Below are positions 43,076-52,027 of a DNA stretch of 64,000 nt, in pieces (within the stretch, counting starts at the first letter, position 1; the number at the start of each line of letters is the position of its first letter). The stretch is from Firmicutes bacterium UBA3572 (GTDB lineage: Bacteria > Bacillota > Desulfotomaculia > Desulfotomaculales > Desulforudaceae): NCBI GenBank assembly GCA_002375985.1, contig DFNH01000011.1, forward strand, positions 7,328 to 71,327, given 5' to 3'. A program made the position numbers and the translations under genes. The notes under the pieces were generated by a model. The model did not search any database, was not told the DNA's origin, and was given only the letters and a program-made list of their open reading frames with translations.

Positions 43076-43951
43076 TTAGCCGTATTTGACCTTGTGCAGT
43101 ACGTGGGCGCGGGCCCAGCGGACGAAGACTCCCTGTTTTGGTGACAACAAAAAGGCGATGGCGAACAGCGCCGAAGCTACCAGGACGATAGAGGCCCCGG
43201 TGGCGACGTCGTAAATGTAGGAGATATAGACTCCTACAATAGAGGAAAGCATTCCGAACAGTGCGGATAACCACAACATCGCCGGAAAGCGGTCCGTTAA
43301 CAGGTGGGCTATTGCCCCGGGGGTGATCAGCATCGCCACCACCAGAATGATACCTACGGTTTTTAAGGCGGAAACGGTAACCAGGGAAAGGAGAAGCATC
43401 AACAGATAATGAATCATCTTGGTCGGCATGCCGATCGCTTGGGCCATGGTTGCATCGAATGTGCTTAACAGCAGGTGCTTGTAAAAGGTGACAATACAGG
43501 CCAGCACAATGACCCCGATACCTAATGTGGTCCATAAGTCGTCGCGGGAAACGGCCAGAACATTGCCGAATAAGATGTGCCAGAGATCCACCCCCGTGCC
43601 GTGCTGCAAGGTGATCATAACAATGCCCAGGGCAAACGCGGCCGTAAACATAATGCCAATGGCGGCATCATCTTTGATCCTACTGTTTTGTGCGATATAA
43701 CCAATTCCCAGAGCGGTGAGCACGCCGGCGATCACGGCCCCGATAAAGAAACTGAAGCCAACCAGGTAGGCGACGACTACACCGGGCAAAACGGCGTGTG
43801 AAATGGCGTCGCCCATAAGCGCCAATCCCCTAAGAATAACAAAGCAGCCGACCACGCCGCAGATTATGCCCACCAGCATGCCGGCGAGCAAGGCGTTTTG
43901 CAGGTACTGGTACTTAAATAAGGACTCCCAGAAGAAGGTTAGATTTTCCAC
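43076..43951 (-). CDS. mntB: Manganese-type ABC transporter permease
   Basis: A 291-residue ABC-3 family permease with about eight hydrophobic helices. The start (LQNALLAGMLVGIICGVVGC) and FVILRGLALMGDAISHAVLP are family signatures. Later helices include SALKTVGIILVVAMLITPGA, the coupling region that meets the ATPase. It directly abuts the ATPase gene upstream (one base between stop and start), so the two are translationally coupled. A 51-base gap leads to the binding-protein gene. Confidence 0.92.
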   Translation of the reverse strand: MENLTFFWESLFKYQYLQNALLAGMLVGIICGVVGCFVILRGLALMGDAISHAVLPGVVVAYLVGFSFFIGAVIAGVLTALGIGYIAQNSRIKDDAAIGIMFTAAFALGIVMITLQHGTGVDLWHILFGNVLAVSRDDLWTTLGIGVIVLACIVTFYKHLLLSTFDATMAQAIGMPTKMIHYLLMLLLSLVTVSALKTVGIILVVAMLITPGAIAHLLTDRFPAMLWLSALFGMLSSIVGVYISYIYDVATGASIVLVASALFAIAFLLSPKQGVFVRWARAHVLHKVKYG

Positions 43952-44713
43952 TTAAGCGGTCACCACCATCAATTCATCGGTGCCGGAGAGGACGGTTACG
44001 TCCCCTTCATACGCCGCCTGCAGGTTCTGTGCCGTAAGCACCTTTGTGCTGCTTCCGAAAGCAACCAGTTTTTTGTTGAGCAGCATTAAACTATCAAAAT
44101 AGGCTTGAGCTTTGGTCAAATCGTGAAATACGATTAACGCCGTTTTGCCCTGACTTTTTAAACCGCGCAAAATGTTGATAATAATTCGTTCCGAATTTAG
44201 GTCAATGCCCGCAAACGGTTCGTCCAACAACAACAGGCCGGCTTCCTGGGCCAAGGCGCGCGCCAAAAACACCCGCTGCCGTTGGCCACCGGAAAGTTCG
44301 CCGATTTGTCTGTTTCGCCAAGCATACATGCCGGCTTGCCGGAGGCACTCGGCGACCTTGAGGTGGTTTTTGTGCCGGGAGCGGCGAAAAAGACCGCTAT
44401 GCGGGAAACGCCCCATCATCACGACATCCCATACACAGACCGGGAAGTCGGTATCAATATCATTGTGTTGGGGCACGTAAGCAATGCGTTTGCGCATTTT
44501 GGCCACCGGTTGCTGCCAGACAGTAACCTGCCCCTGATTAGGTGGCAGTAAACCGAGAATCGCTTTGAGCAAAGTAGATTTCCCGGCGCCGTTGGGGCCG
44601 ATAATCCCCACCAGTTGGCCAGGGGCGACCAGAAAAGAAACGTTTTCCAGAGTGCGCTCTCGATGATAGGAAACAGAGAGCTCACGGACTTCAAGCACAG
44701 CCTCGGTGTTCAT
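43952..44713 (-). CDS. mntC: Manganese-type ABC transporter ATP-binding protein
   Basis: A 253-residue ABC ATPase, first gene of the mntCBA-mntR unit. Walker A is IIGPNGAGKSTLLKAILGL, the Q-loop sits in KRIAYVPQHNDID, the signature is ELSGGQRQRVFLARALA, Walker B is LLLLDEPFAGID, and the H-loop is VFHDL. AAGGAGG precedes the ATG. The spacer 44714-44918 holds the promoter; a perfect ACTA-TAT-TAGT palindrome at 44783-44793 is a possible operator, though it does not closely match known MntR boxes. Confidence 0.93.
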   Translation of the reverse strand: MNTEAVLEVRELSVSYHRERTLENVSFLVAPGQLVGIIGPNGAGKSTLLKAILGLLPPNQGQVTVWQQPVAKMRKRIAYVPQHNDIDTDFPVCVWDVVMMGRFPHSGLFRRSRHKNHLKVAECLRQAGMYAWRNRQIGELSGGQRQRVFLARALAQEAGLLLLDEPFAGIDLNSERIIINILRGLKSQGKTALIVFHDLTKAQAYFDSLMLLNKKLVAFGSSTKVLTAQNLQAAYEGDVTVLSGTDELMVVTA

Positions 44714-44918
44714 AGATGGCCTCCTTAAGGAATTTTTGGCAACGGTGCGATAAAAGTTACCGGCGGCTAACTGACCGGTATCACTATATTAGTTATGGCA
44801 ACCGTCAGTGCTTGTCCCGGCAAAAAGTGGTGCGGATGATTTCGGCGGCAGTGTTTGGTATATTCTAAGTGGTAGGTTTGGCAAACTAGGTCGGTCTTAC
44901 CAGGCAGGAGGTATCGAC

Positions 44919-45986
44919 TTGTCCGGTTTTCGGAATACACTAGATCAAATACGGATTGTCGGCCGGCTGGTGACCAAAGTATTCCCGGAGGTGGACCGCG
45001 AACTGGCCCGTTGGCAGGCCAAAGTCACCGGCGGTGCCCAGGAGGAGTTGGCCCGGCAGGCGGCCGCCAGCATTCGCCACAAGCGGTTCCACGCCCAAGG
45101 TGGGAGCGTTTTCGCCATCACGGCCAACGGATTCCGGCCCGAGCTGGTGAAGCTGATTGTTGCTTTGCAGACCATCAGCGACTACCTGGATAATCTGTGT
45201 GACCGGGCGGGTTGCCAGGACCGGCACGCCTTCCGCTTGCTGCACGAAGCGATCATGTGCGCCGTCGACCCGGACCGCAATGTTCCCGACTTTTACGGTC
45301 TTTATCCGTACCACGAGGACGGCGGCTATCTCCAGGACCTGGTAGACGAATGCCGCCGCGTGTTGCGTACCTTACCTTCCTATCCCCTGGTGCGGGACGA
45401 GGTAATCTCCCTGGCCGGCCTGTACAGCGACCTTCAGGTGTACAAGCATAGCGAGCCTGCGGCCAGAGAATCTTTGCTGGCCGGGTGGTTTGCGGGACAG
45501 CGCGAGCGTTGCCCGGACCTCGACTGGTGGGAATTCGGGGCGGCTTCCGGCTCTACCCTTGGTGTTTTCGCGTTGTTTGCCGTCGCGACACGGCCCGAAT
45601 TGGAGCCGGCGGAAGTGAAGGCGCTTGTGGGCGCTTACTTCCCCTGGGTGTGCGGCCTGCACATCCTGCTCGACTACCTCATTGATCAGCAGGAAGACTG
45701 CGAGGGTGGGGACCTCAACTTCTTGTTTTACTATCCGGACCTAGAAACCTGCGCCAGGCGGCTACGCCTTTTCCTGGCCGAAGGCCTGCGGCGAACGGGT
45801 GGACTTCGGTCTCCGCTGTTTCACCAAACGGTGGTAAAAGGTTTGTTGGCGCTTTATCTCTCCGATCCCAAGGTGGAGTGTCAGCGCCTCGGTTGGGTAG
45901 CCGACCGGCTGCTGCGGGACGCGGGCTGGGACGCCCGGGTAATGCACCGGATGTGCCGGGGGCTGAGAAGTATCGGCGTGATTTAG
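44919..45986 (+). CDS. ytpB: Tetraprenyl-beta-curcumene synthase-like protein (DUF2600)
   Basis: A 355-residue protein of the YtpB family. The TTG at 44919 follows AGGAGG (44906-44911); the longer frame from 44808 has no ribosome site. Two acidic motifs typical of the family can be read: TISDYLDNLCDR near residue 84 and LLDYLIDQQEDC near residue 250. In Bacillus, YtpB cyclises the C35 chain tetraprenyl diphosphate to beta-curcumene, giving C35 terpenes (sesquarterpenes) associated with spores. No partner prenyl synthase or cyclase is nearby. The gene converges with the Na/phosphate transporter gene, overlapping it by four bases. Confidence 0.87.
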   Translation: MSGFRNTLDQIRIVGRLVTKVFPEVDRELARWQAKVTGGAQEELARQAAASIRHKRFHAQGGSVFAITANGFRPELVKLIVALQTISDYLDNLCDRAGCQDRHAFRLLHEAIMCAVDPDRNVPDFYGLYPYHEDGGYLQDLVDECRRVLRTLPSYPLVRDEVISLAGLYSDLQVYKHSEPAARESLLAGWFAGQRERCPDLDWWEFGAASGSTLGVFALFAVATRPELEPAEVKALVGAYFPWVCGLHILLDYLIDQQEDCEGGDLNFLFYYPDLETCARRLRLFLAEGLRRTGGLRSPLFHQTVVKGLLALYLSDPKVECQRLGWVADRLLRDAGWDARVMHRMCRGLRSIGVI

Positions 45987-47665
45987 GCTTTGTCGTCCGC
46001 CAGGGTGGCGGCGGTTTCCTCCTGGGTCGCGGGCGAGTGGCCAACCAACTCTTCGGCGATGGCCACCGCGATGTTCCGCACATGTTCACTGATTCGCAGG
46101 TAGGCGTTGATCAGGTCCAGGTGGATGGAACTGGTGGCTTCTGATTTCTGCACGCCGATCCGCAACCGGTGGATGTGGAATTGTCGGAGCTTGCGCTCTA
46201 TAATGACAATCTTGGGCTGCAACCGGATGGCTGTATTAGCCAACTGGGCATTATTGTGGACCAGGGCCTCGTGGATTTTTTCCATCAGGTTGCAGACCCG
46301 CTGGTGCATAATATTCAGCTCTTCCCAGCCTTCATCCGAGAAATCACAGCCGCTGTATATTTTGCTCTCCGCCAGGTGGGCGATGTTCTTTTCAATGATG
46401 TCCCCGACGTGTTCGAGGTCGGTGACGATGTGCGCCAACCCCATACACCGCTGGAACTCGGTCCGGGACAGCGGCTGCCGCAGGATGTTCGCCAGGTAAC
46501 TCTTGGTGGCGTGGGTCAGGGAATCCACTTTCTCCTCCGTTTCCAAAACGGTTTCCAGCAGGTCCCGGTCGTTGCGCTCGAAGATTTTGTTGGCGTTGGC
46601 GGTCATGTAGTAGACCATGTCGTAGATCCGGATGATCTCCCGCTTGGCCAGTTCTAAGGCGAGCGAGGGGCTGGAGGCGACGATACTCTCGTCCAAATAC
46701 TTGGGCCGCCGGTCAAGCGGACAGATCTCTTTGTCGGGCAGAATCCGGTACAGTAAATTGGTAAACTGGTTGGTGAAAGGCAGAAAGGCCAGCGCCAGGG
46801 TGACGTTGAAAAAGGTGTGCGCATTGGCTACTTGATTGGCCACCGAACCGGTGATGGCCGTCATCAGGCCGGCAAATTGGGAGATGAACGGCAGGAACAG
46901 CAGCACACCGGCCACCTTGAACAGGAGGTGGGCCAGTGCCACCCGCTGTGCCTCCCGGGTAGATGCCAGGCTGGAAAGGACGGCGGTGAATGAGGTGCCG
47001 ATATTCGCGCCGAAAAGGAGGTAGATGGCGGCCGTCAGGGTTACTAAATCCTGCATGGCCAAAAGCATAATGATCCCCACGGCGGCCGCGCTGCTGTGCA
47101 GCAGAAAGGTGAAAATGGCCGCGGCGCACATGGCCAGCAAGGGGTAATTGCTTAAGGTGGCCAAAAGGCTGAGGAAAAAGGGCTCGTCCCGTAAAGGATA
47201 CATGGCCTCGCCCATGATTTTTAGACCGAGGAAAAGCAGACCAAAGCCGAGCATTACCTGCCCGATGCGCCGGTAGCGGTCGCGTTTGGTGAAAAAGATG
47301 ATGGTCGCGCCAACGCCGACAATGGGGAGGGCGATTTCGGTGACCTTAAGAGCGATCAGTTGGGCGGTGACGGTGGTGCCGATGTCGGCGCCCAGGATTA
47401 CCGGCAGAGTCTGGCGCAGCGATATCACGCCGGCGCTGGCCAAACCGACCAAGATAACGGTGGTGGCCGTGCTGCTCTGGAAAAGTATGGTCACTGCGGC
47501 TCCCACGGAAAGTCCCATGAGCCGGCGGTGGGTCAGGGAACTGAGAATGTTGCGCAGTTTGTGGCCGGCGATCTTCTGGAGACCTTCGCTGAGGACATGC
47601 ATCCCGTAAAGCAGAAGGCCCATACCGCCTAAAAGCCCGCAGATCACCAGAATCCAAAAACTCAC
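45983..47665 (-). CDS. Na+/phosphate cotransporter with PhoU-like C-terminus
   Basis: A 560-residue membrane protein. The GTG at 47665 has GGGAGGGA upstream and starts directly with the first helix (FWILVICGLLGGMGLLLYGM). Two inverted Na/Pi-cotransport repeats carry the QSSTATTVILVGLASAGV and HSSAAAVGIIMLLAMQDLV signatures, near residues 65 and 190. After about residue 345 comes a cytoplasmic PhoU-like helical domain (THATKSYLANILRQPLSRTE, then DLEHVGDIIEKNIAHLAE). It should import phosphate with sodium. It stands alone on the minus strand. Confidence 0.9.
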   Translation of the reverse strand: MSFWILVICGLLGGMGLLLYGMHVLSEGLQKIAGHKLRNILSSLTHRRLMGLSVGAAVTILFQSSTATTVILVGLASAGVISLRQTLPVILGADIGTTVTAQLIALKVTEIALPIVGVGATIIFFTKRDRYRRIGQVMLGFGLLFLGLKIMGEAMYPLRDEPFFLSLLATLSNYPLLAMCAAAIFTFLLHSSAAAVGIIMLLAMQDLVTLTAAIYLLFGANIGTSFTAVLSSLASTREAQRVALAHLLFKVAGVLLFLPFISQFAGLMTAITGSVANQVANAHTFFNVTLALAFLPFTNQFTNLLYRILPDKEICPLDRRPKYLDESIVASSPSLALELAKREIIRIYDMVYYMTANANKIFERNDRDLLETVLETEEKVDSLTHATKSYLANILRQPLSRTEFQRCMGLAHIVTDLEHVGDIIEKNIAHLAESKIYSGCDFSDEGWEELNIMHQRVCNLMEKIHEALVHNNAQLANTAIRLQPKIVIIERKLRQFHIHRLRIGVQKSEATSSIHLDLINAYLRISEHVRNIAVAIAEELVGHSPATQEETAATLADDKA

Positions 47666-48174
47666 CGGCTCGTCCCTCCCGGCCCTGTCGTGAAAAGAAT
47701 AACAACTCCATCCTATGCAAAAACCCCGAATGAAATACTTGGCAACGGAAAGCAAGGTGGGAGCCAGCCCGGGGCCATCGTTGGCATCATTCTATCTGCT
47801 GCCTTTAATCCCGTCAACTACCGGATTTACGGCACCCCGCCAGCGGTCGGGGAAGGGATTGTGTTCACAATCTTTACCGCGTGGGGCCTGCGGTACAAAG
47901 TTTCATCTGAGAGTGTGTGGCCGTCTGGTCCGCCGGCCATTTTCACCGCGACTTCGGCAGCCGGTTCACCGGTCAAAAACGAAGGTGCGCCCATATGCCG
48001 GGACGGTTGGACGGCCTGATGGGGCGTACGGATTTTCCAACCTGAGCCGCCCGAGCCGGTGCCGAAGGGCTACCCGCCGGTGTTTAAGGGCGTAGATTTC
48101 CTCATGCCACTGATGATGTCTCTGCCGTGTGGTCGGCGCAAGTGTTATAATGGTGGCGATGGGAGCGTGAGGCT
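47666..48174. other. Spacer with promoter for the deacetylase gene
   Basis: No gene I can support in 509 bases; the open frames here lack ribosome sites and known patterns. Near the right end TATAAT at 48146-48151, with CTGCCG (48122-48127) as a weak -35 box 18 bases upstream, forms a likely promoter 24 bases before the GTG at 48175. Confidence 0.4.
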
Positions 48175-48960
48175 GTGAAGTTGATAGTCAACGCGGACGA
48201 TCTCGGGGTCACCGCCGGCGTAAACCACGGCATCCTCCTGGGCTTTAGCCGGGGTATCCTCAGCAGTGCGAGCCTGATGGTTAATCAGGACGGTACCGAC
48301 GCCGCCATTGAGTACCTGCGCAGCGGGTTGATCCCGCGGGCGGGCGTGCACCTGTGCATCAGCGCGGGCCGTCCGGTAGTGGATCCGGGCAGTGTTAGGT
48401 CGCTGGTGGACGAAGAGGGTTTCTTCCACCGTCCGAGCTACTTGATGCACAACCCACCCGAGTTGGGTGATGTGATCCGGGAGTTTGAGGCCCAGATCGA
48501 CAAGGTGCTGCAGCGGGGCGTTTCGGTTACCCATCTGGACACCCACCACCATATCCACCGGTTACCGGTGGTTTTGGAAGCCTTGATACACGTGGCGCAC
48601 CGTTACAACCTGCCGGTGCGCCACCTGGAGCCGCAGATGCGGGACTATGTGCGTGCCCAGGGCGTCGCCACCCCGGACTGGTTCTGCGGCGAGTGGATTG
48701 GTCCCGCGGTCTCGTTGCACGCGCTGTTTCAGGCGGTTAAGGGCGCCAAACAGGCCGGCCACCGGATTGTGGAGCTGATGACCCATCCCGGCCTGGCGGA
48801 CGCGGCCTTGGCGGGCAAAAGCGCGTACGTGACCGAACGACAACGGGAACTGGCGTTGTTGTGTGCGCCGGAAACCAGGGATTGGCTTAAAGCAAACGGC
48901 ATTGAGCTCTGTGATTACGCATGTGTGCTGGAGGCCCGGAGCCCCGCCCCGTGCATTTAA
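48175..48960 (+). CDS. YdjC/ChbG-HpnK family carbohydrate deacetylase
   Basis: A 261-residue member of the YdjC family. The hallmark metal-binding segments are MKLIVNADDLGVTAGVN at the start, THLDTHHHIHRLPVV near residue 123 and ELMTHPGLAD near residue 200. Relatives remove acetyl groups from chitin oligosaccharides (ChbG) or hopanoid glycolipids (HpnK). The substrate here is open; no chitin or hopanoid genes lie beside it. The GTG at 48175 is preceded by GGGAG at 48161. The chain is about the usual family length. Confidence 0.88.
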   Translation: MKLIVNADDLGVTAGVNHGILLGFSRGILSSASLMVNQDGTDAAIEYLRSGLIPRAGVHLCISAGRPVVDPGSVRSLVDEEGFFHRPSYLMHNPPELGDVIREFEAQIDKVLQRGVSVTHLDTHHHIHRLPVVLEALIHVAHRYNLPVRHLEPQMRDYVRAQGVATPDWFCGEWIGPAVSLHALFQAVKGAKQAGHRIVELMTHPGLADAALAGKSAYVTERQRELALLCAPETRDWLKANGIELCDYACVLEARSPAPCI

Positions 48961-49046
48961 AGGTTCACCTTCCAGAAAGCCCGCGCATTTTCCCAGAAAA
49001 TCTGCCGATAAACTGTCGCAGGCAGTTTGAGGCCGAGCGGCAGTTC
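48957..49046 (-). pseudogene. Possible amidohydrolase C-terminal remnant
   Basis: On the minus strand the last 29 codons read ELPLGLKLPATVYRQIFWEN and then ARAFWKV before a stop. This resembles the C-terminus of TIM-barrel amidohydrolases, where 'I...NA..F/LL' closes the chain. The rest of such a gene is not found upstream in any frame, because a real plus-strand frame begins there. It is probably a fragment left by deletion. Confidence 0.3.
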
Positions 49047-49146
49047 GCGGAAAGAGGCAGTAGCAAAAAGGTAGTAAAAAGAGTTTTCGGCACCGGTGCC
49101 GGAAATTCCTTTGCCCGATGGGTCGAATGGACAGGGGGTGAACCGT

Positions 49147-49422
49147 TTGCGGATTGAGCCGCGGCAAATCCAGCCCCTGACTGCTGTGCTGGCGGGAAAG
49201 TGCCTCCAGTGTGGGGAGTGGGCAGGAGTGATCGTTAAGCAGTACGATGATCCGGAGGAGGCGCTGGCGGACCAAGATTGGCCGGACTTAAGGTGTACAC
49301 CGGTCGTCTGTTGCGAGACGGAGGTCTGGCCCACCCACTTTATGGTCATTTACCGGGGTGAGATTGTGCAGCAAAAGGATATCGGGGGACCGGAACTGGA
49401 GGTTTATTACCGGTTTGAATGA
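49147..49422 (+). CDS. Hypothetical protein with CxxC motif
   Basis: A 91-residue protein, or 94 if it starts at the GTG at 49138. The TTG at 49147 is preferred because AGGGGGTG lies six bases upstream and includes that GTG. It has a CLQCGEWAGVIV motif near residue 21, a TPVVCCETEVWP segment near 53 and an all-beta look at the end (HFMVIYRGEIVQQKD). The cysteines could bind zinc. I do not recognise the family. It stands alone between the deacetylase and the response-regulator gene. Confidence 0.55.
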   Translation: MRIEPRQIQPLTAVLAGKCLQCGEWAGVIVKQYDDPEEALADQDWPDLRCTPVVCCETEVWPTHFMVIYRGEIVQQKDIGGPELEVYYRFE

Positions 49423-49738
49423 CTTTAGTTCAGGGTGATGAGGCGGAGCCGGATGGAGGGGCAAGGACCGGGTACGCGCCGCTTTGCGCTAGGCCCCGGA
49501 GGGCGATACCCCGGTCGACCAGGATCACGTGGTTGGCACTGCCGGCGGCTTTGATGATTACTTCATACGGATGTGGTGTGGTCCAGTCGGGAATGGTGCT
49601 GCTTGTAATGATGTTCCATAGGGAAAACCGGGAGGAGGAAGAAGGCACAGTGTCTAATTATGTTATTATAATGCTAATTCAGGAATGAGACAGCGGCTTA
49701 TGCCGGTAACGGCTAAGTATGGCGGGACGTGACGGAAA
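49423..49738. other. Spacer before the response-regulator gene
   Basis: No gene supported. A minus-strand frame (49430-49648) contains a protein-like stretch (YEVIIKAAGSANHVILVDRG) but no ribosome site and no known family, so it may be a relic. TATAAT at 49667-49672 may serve as the -10 box of the regulator gene; no good -35 box is evident. Confidence 0.3.
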
Positions 49739-50428
49739 ATGGGCCTAAAAACCGTTATTGCGGACAATGATCCGGTGGCGCGGCAGTTGCACCGCAAGCT
49801 CGTGGAGGAGGTGGCGGGCTATGCCGTGTGGTTTTGTACCGGATCTGCCACGGCGGTGCTACGGTGTTTGAACGGGGATGATCCCGGGTTGCTCCTGCTC
49901 GATTTGGAACTGCCGGATGCGGACGGGTTGGACTTGGTTAAGGAGATCCGGCGGCGGGATCTGCCGGTGGACATTATCGTGGTTACAGCCCTGAAAGATG
50001 TCGCGACCGTAGGAAAAGTGTTGCGGTATGGGGTGTTCGATTTTGTCATCAAGCCCTATGCGCCTGAGCGGCTGCGCCTTAGTGTAGAGGCCTATTTCGC
50101 CCGGCGGCTTTCCCTGATGTGCCGGACCGAGGTTGACCAGGAATGGATGGACCACTATGGTGCCGTGCGTCCGCTGAATAGTTTGCCGAAGGAAAGGCTG
50201 CCCAAAGGGTTTCACCGTCTGACGCTGAGCCGGGTGGTTACGTACCTGGAACAGAGCCCGGAAAGCGTCTCGGCCGAGGAGGTGGCCACGGGCGTCGGTT
50301 TTTCCAGGGCCACCGCGCGCCGCTACCTGGAATACCTGGTGCGTTCTGGGCTGGCACTTTCGGAGTTGCAGTATGGCGCGGTGGGTAGACCGACTATTAG
50401 GTACCGCCTGAGTTGTCATAAAGAATAA
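49739..50428 (+). CDS. DctR/CitB-type response regulator
   Basis: A 229-residue two-component regulator. The receiver domain occupies residues 1-120: acidic pair DND near residue 9, phosphorylated Asp in LLLLDLELPDADGLDLV, Thr in VVTALKD and Lys in DFVIKPY. The C-terminal part has a helix-turn-helix (SAEEVATGVGFSRATARRYL) followed by a wing-like GAVGRPTIRYRL, as in the CitB/DcuR/DctR group that controls di- and tricarboxylate genes. No histidine kinase gene adjoins it, so its partner is elsewhere. It lies directly before the TRAP/fumarate block and likely controls it. Confidence 0.88.
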   Translation: MGLKTVIADNDPVARQLHRKLVEEVAGYAVWFCTGSATAVLRCLNGDDPGLLLLDLELPDADGLDLVKEIRRRDLPVDIIVVTALKDVATVGKVLRYGVFDFVIKPYAPERLRLSVEAYFARRLSLMCRTEVDQEWMDHYGAVRPLNSLPKERLPKGFHRLTLSRVVTYLEQSPESVSAEEVATGVGFSRATARRYLEYLVRSGLALSELQYGAVGRPTIRYRLSCHKE

Positions 50429-50470
50429 AATTATGTTAATGGCCAAAATATTGTGACGTGTGCGCTACTA

Positions 50471-50488
50471 TTTTAGAATTTTCTAAAA
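50471..50488. promoter_or_regulatory. Palindrome upstream of the TRAP operon promoter
   Basis: TTTTAGAATTTTCTAAAA, a perfect 18-bp palindrome with 8-bp arms, centred about 41 bases before a TATAAT box at 50521. The placement suits binding by an activator such as the adjacent response regulator. Confidence 0.5.
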
Positions 50489-50538
50489 GCGTTTGTCTAT
50501 TTTCCTTAACAGTTCCAAGTTATAATGAAACATATCCG

Positions 50539-50554
50539 GTGTTTCGCGAAACAC
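50539..50554. promoter_or_regulatory. Second palindrome, downstream of the TATAAT box
   Basis: GTGTTTCGCGAAACAC is a perfect 16-bp palindrome. It begins 13 bases after the TATAAT at 50521-50526, so it covers the presumed transcription start, the position of a repressor operator. Another promoter-like pair, TTGATC (50653) and TATTGT (50677), lies further down the 410-base spacer 50429-50838, making a long leader or a second start possible. Confidence 0.55.
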
Positions 50555-50838
50555 TGATTATTTGGTTTTTTGGCTACAATTGTCGGAAACATGACCTGCC
50601 GCGGTTTTTCGTGACCGTTGGGAAACGAATATGAACCGTGGCGTCGAACTCGTTGATCTTGGGCGGTGGCGCATGCTATTGTGATACCGCAGCATAATGA
50701 CCGCCTTAGATTGTGATAGGGGGGTGAGCTTACGGTTCGCTTGACCTTTGTAAACCGGTGCGTGGTGTAGACGGAGGGGTTACAGTCGATTTAATAGACG
50801 AAGAAGCAATGCACAAAGAGAAAAAGGAGAGGAGCCTG

Positions 50839-51873
50839 GTGTTAATTAAGCGGAAAAGAGTTTTCTTGATTATTGGTGCCCTAATTATGGCTTTGGCCTT
50901 GATCGTGGCCGGCTGCGGCGGTACACAGCCTGCGCCGCAGGCGGGAGAGGAAGAGGCCAAGGAGTGGCCGAAATCCCTGACCATTGGTTCGGCCTCCATC
51001 GGTGGTACTTACTATCTGTATGCCGGAGGCTGGAGTCAGGTCATTGAAAAGGTTACCGGGATCCCTACGGGGGTAGAGGTGACCGGCGGTCCGAACCACA
51101 ATATGCAGCTTGTACATAATGGTGAGCTTGAACTGGGTATGGTGACCATGGGGCCGGCCTGGGAGGGCTGGCACGGTGAGGGTGATTGGACCGGCGGAGT
51201 AAAAATGACCAACGTGCGGGCCATTTTCCCGATGTACAACACCTATTCCCAGTGGTGGGCCTTCAAGAACGCCGGCATCGAAAGCATCTATGACCTGGAA
51301 GGCAAGCGGGTCGGTGTAGGCCCAGCGGGCGGTACGGCGGGTACCTACCATCCGCGGATCCTGGAGCTGTTGGGCATCAACGCCACGGTGCGGCACGCGG
51401 GTATTAGCGACCTGGTCGCTCAGCACCAGGACGGACAGTTGGACGCCAACAGCTTTGCGGCGGGTATCCCGGTAGCCGCGGTGATGGAGGCGGCGGCACA
51501 AAAGGAACTTGTTCTTTTCGGTATCGATGGTGAAGCACGGGATAAGGTTTGTCAGGAGTGGCCCTTCTGGTCGCCGGCTGTTATTCCGGCTGACACCTAT
51601 GACTTCCTGACCGAAGACGTGGAGACCATCGGTATCTGGAATATGGCCATTTGTTCCAAGGACCTTCCGGATGATCTCGTTTACGAGATCGTAAAAGCGG
51701 TGTTCGAAAACCACGATACGATGGTCACCGCCCACCAAGCGGCCGCGGAGACCGTGCCGGAGAATGTGGTTTTAAACACCTGGTTGCCGCTGCACCCGGG
51801 AGCCATCAAATACTATGAAGAATTGGGCATTGAGTTGCCGCCGGATGTTTATCCGCCGGAATACCAGGGTTAG
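50839..51873 (+). CDS. TAXI-family TRAP transporter receptor lipoprotein
   Basis: A 344-residue periplasmic-type binding protein anchored as a lipoprotein (IMALALIVAGCGG, Cys near residue 26). The GTG at 50839 follows AAGGAGAGGAG; the longer frame from 50758 has no ribosome site. TAXI features include LTIGSASIGGTYYLYAGGWS, the GIPTGVEVTGGPNHNMQLVH loop, and LEGKRVGVGPAGGTAGTYHP. TAXI receptors bind glutamate, 2-oxoglutarate or C4-dicarboxylates. The downstream fumarase and fumarate-reductase genes make a dicarboxylate the best guess. An imperfect hairpin separates it from the permease gene. Confidence 0.9.
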   Translation: MLIKRKRVFLIIGALIMALALIVAGCGGTQPAPQAGEEEAKEWPKSLTIGSASIGGTYYLYAGGWSQVIEKVTGIPTGVEVTGGPNHNMQLVHNGELELGMVTMGPAWEGWHGEGDWTGGVKMTNVRAIFPMYNTYSQWWAFKNAGIESIYDLEGKRVGVGPAGGTAGTYHPRILELLGINATVRHAGISDLVAQHQDGQLDANSFAAGIPVAAVMEAAAQKELVLFGIDGEARDKVCQEWPFWSPAVIPADTYDFLTEDVETIGIWNMAICSKDLPDDLVYEIVKAVFENHDTMVTAHQAAAETVPENVVLNTWLPLHPGAIKYYEELGIELPPDVYPPEYQG

Positions 51874-51953
51874 ATAAGGGAAAACCGGCCGGTATCGTGC
51901 TCTTTCTGGCGGGTTGAAGGTTCTCCTGGTTGCATGAGGATACGGAGCAGGAC

Positions 51954-51992
51954 AAGAGGCTCTCATCCTACCCCGGTGGATGGGAGCCTCTT
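51954..51992 (+). terminator. Hairpin between receptor and permease genes
   Basis: A 15-bp stem AAGAGGCTCTCATCC (51954-51968) and GGATGGGAGCCTCTT (51978-51992), with one G-T pair and a 9-base loop. Only TT follows, so it is more likely a partial attenuator or an mRNA-stabilising hairpin that keeps receptor levels above permease levels. Confidence 0.55.
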
Positions 51993-52027
51993 AACTGGCG
52001 CATTAAGAGTTGGGAAAGGAGTTTGCC

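Noticed and set aside
47690..48095. Overlapping plus-strand frames of 109 and 126 codons
   Set aside because: No ribosome sites, no family patterns, and both run antisense into the start of the phosphate-transporter region.
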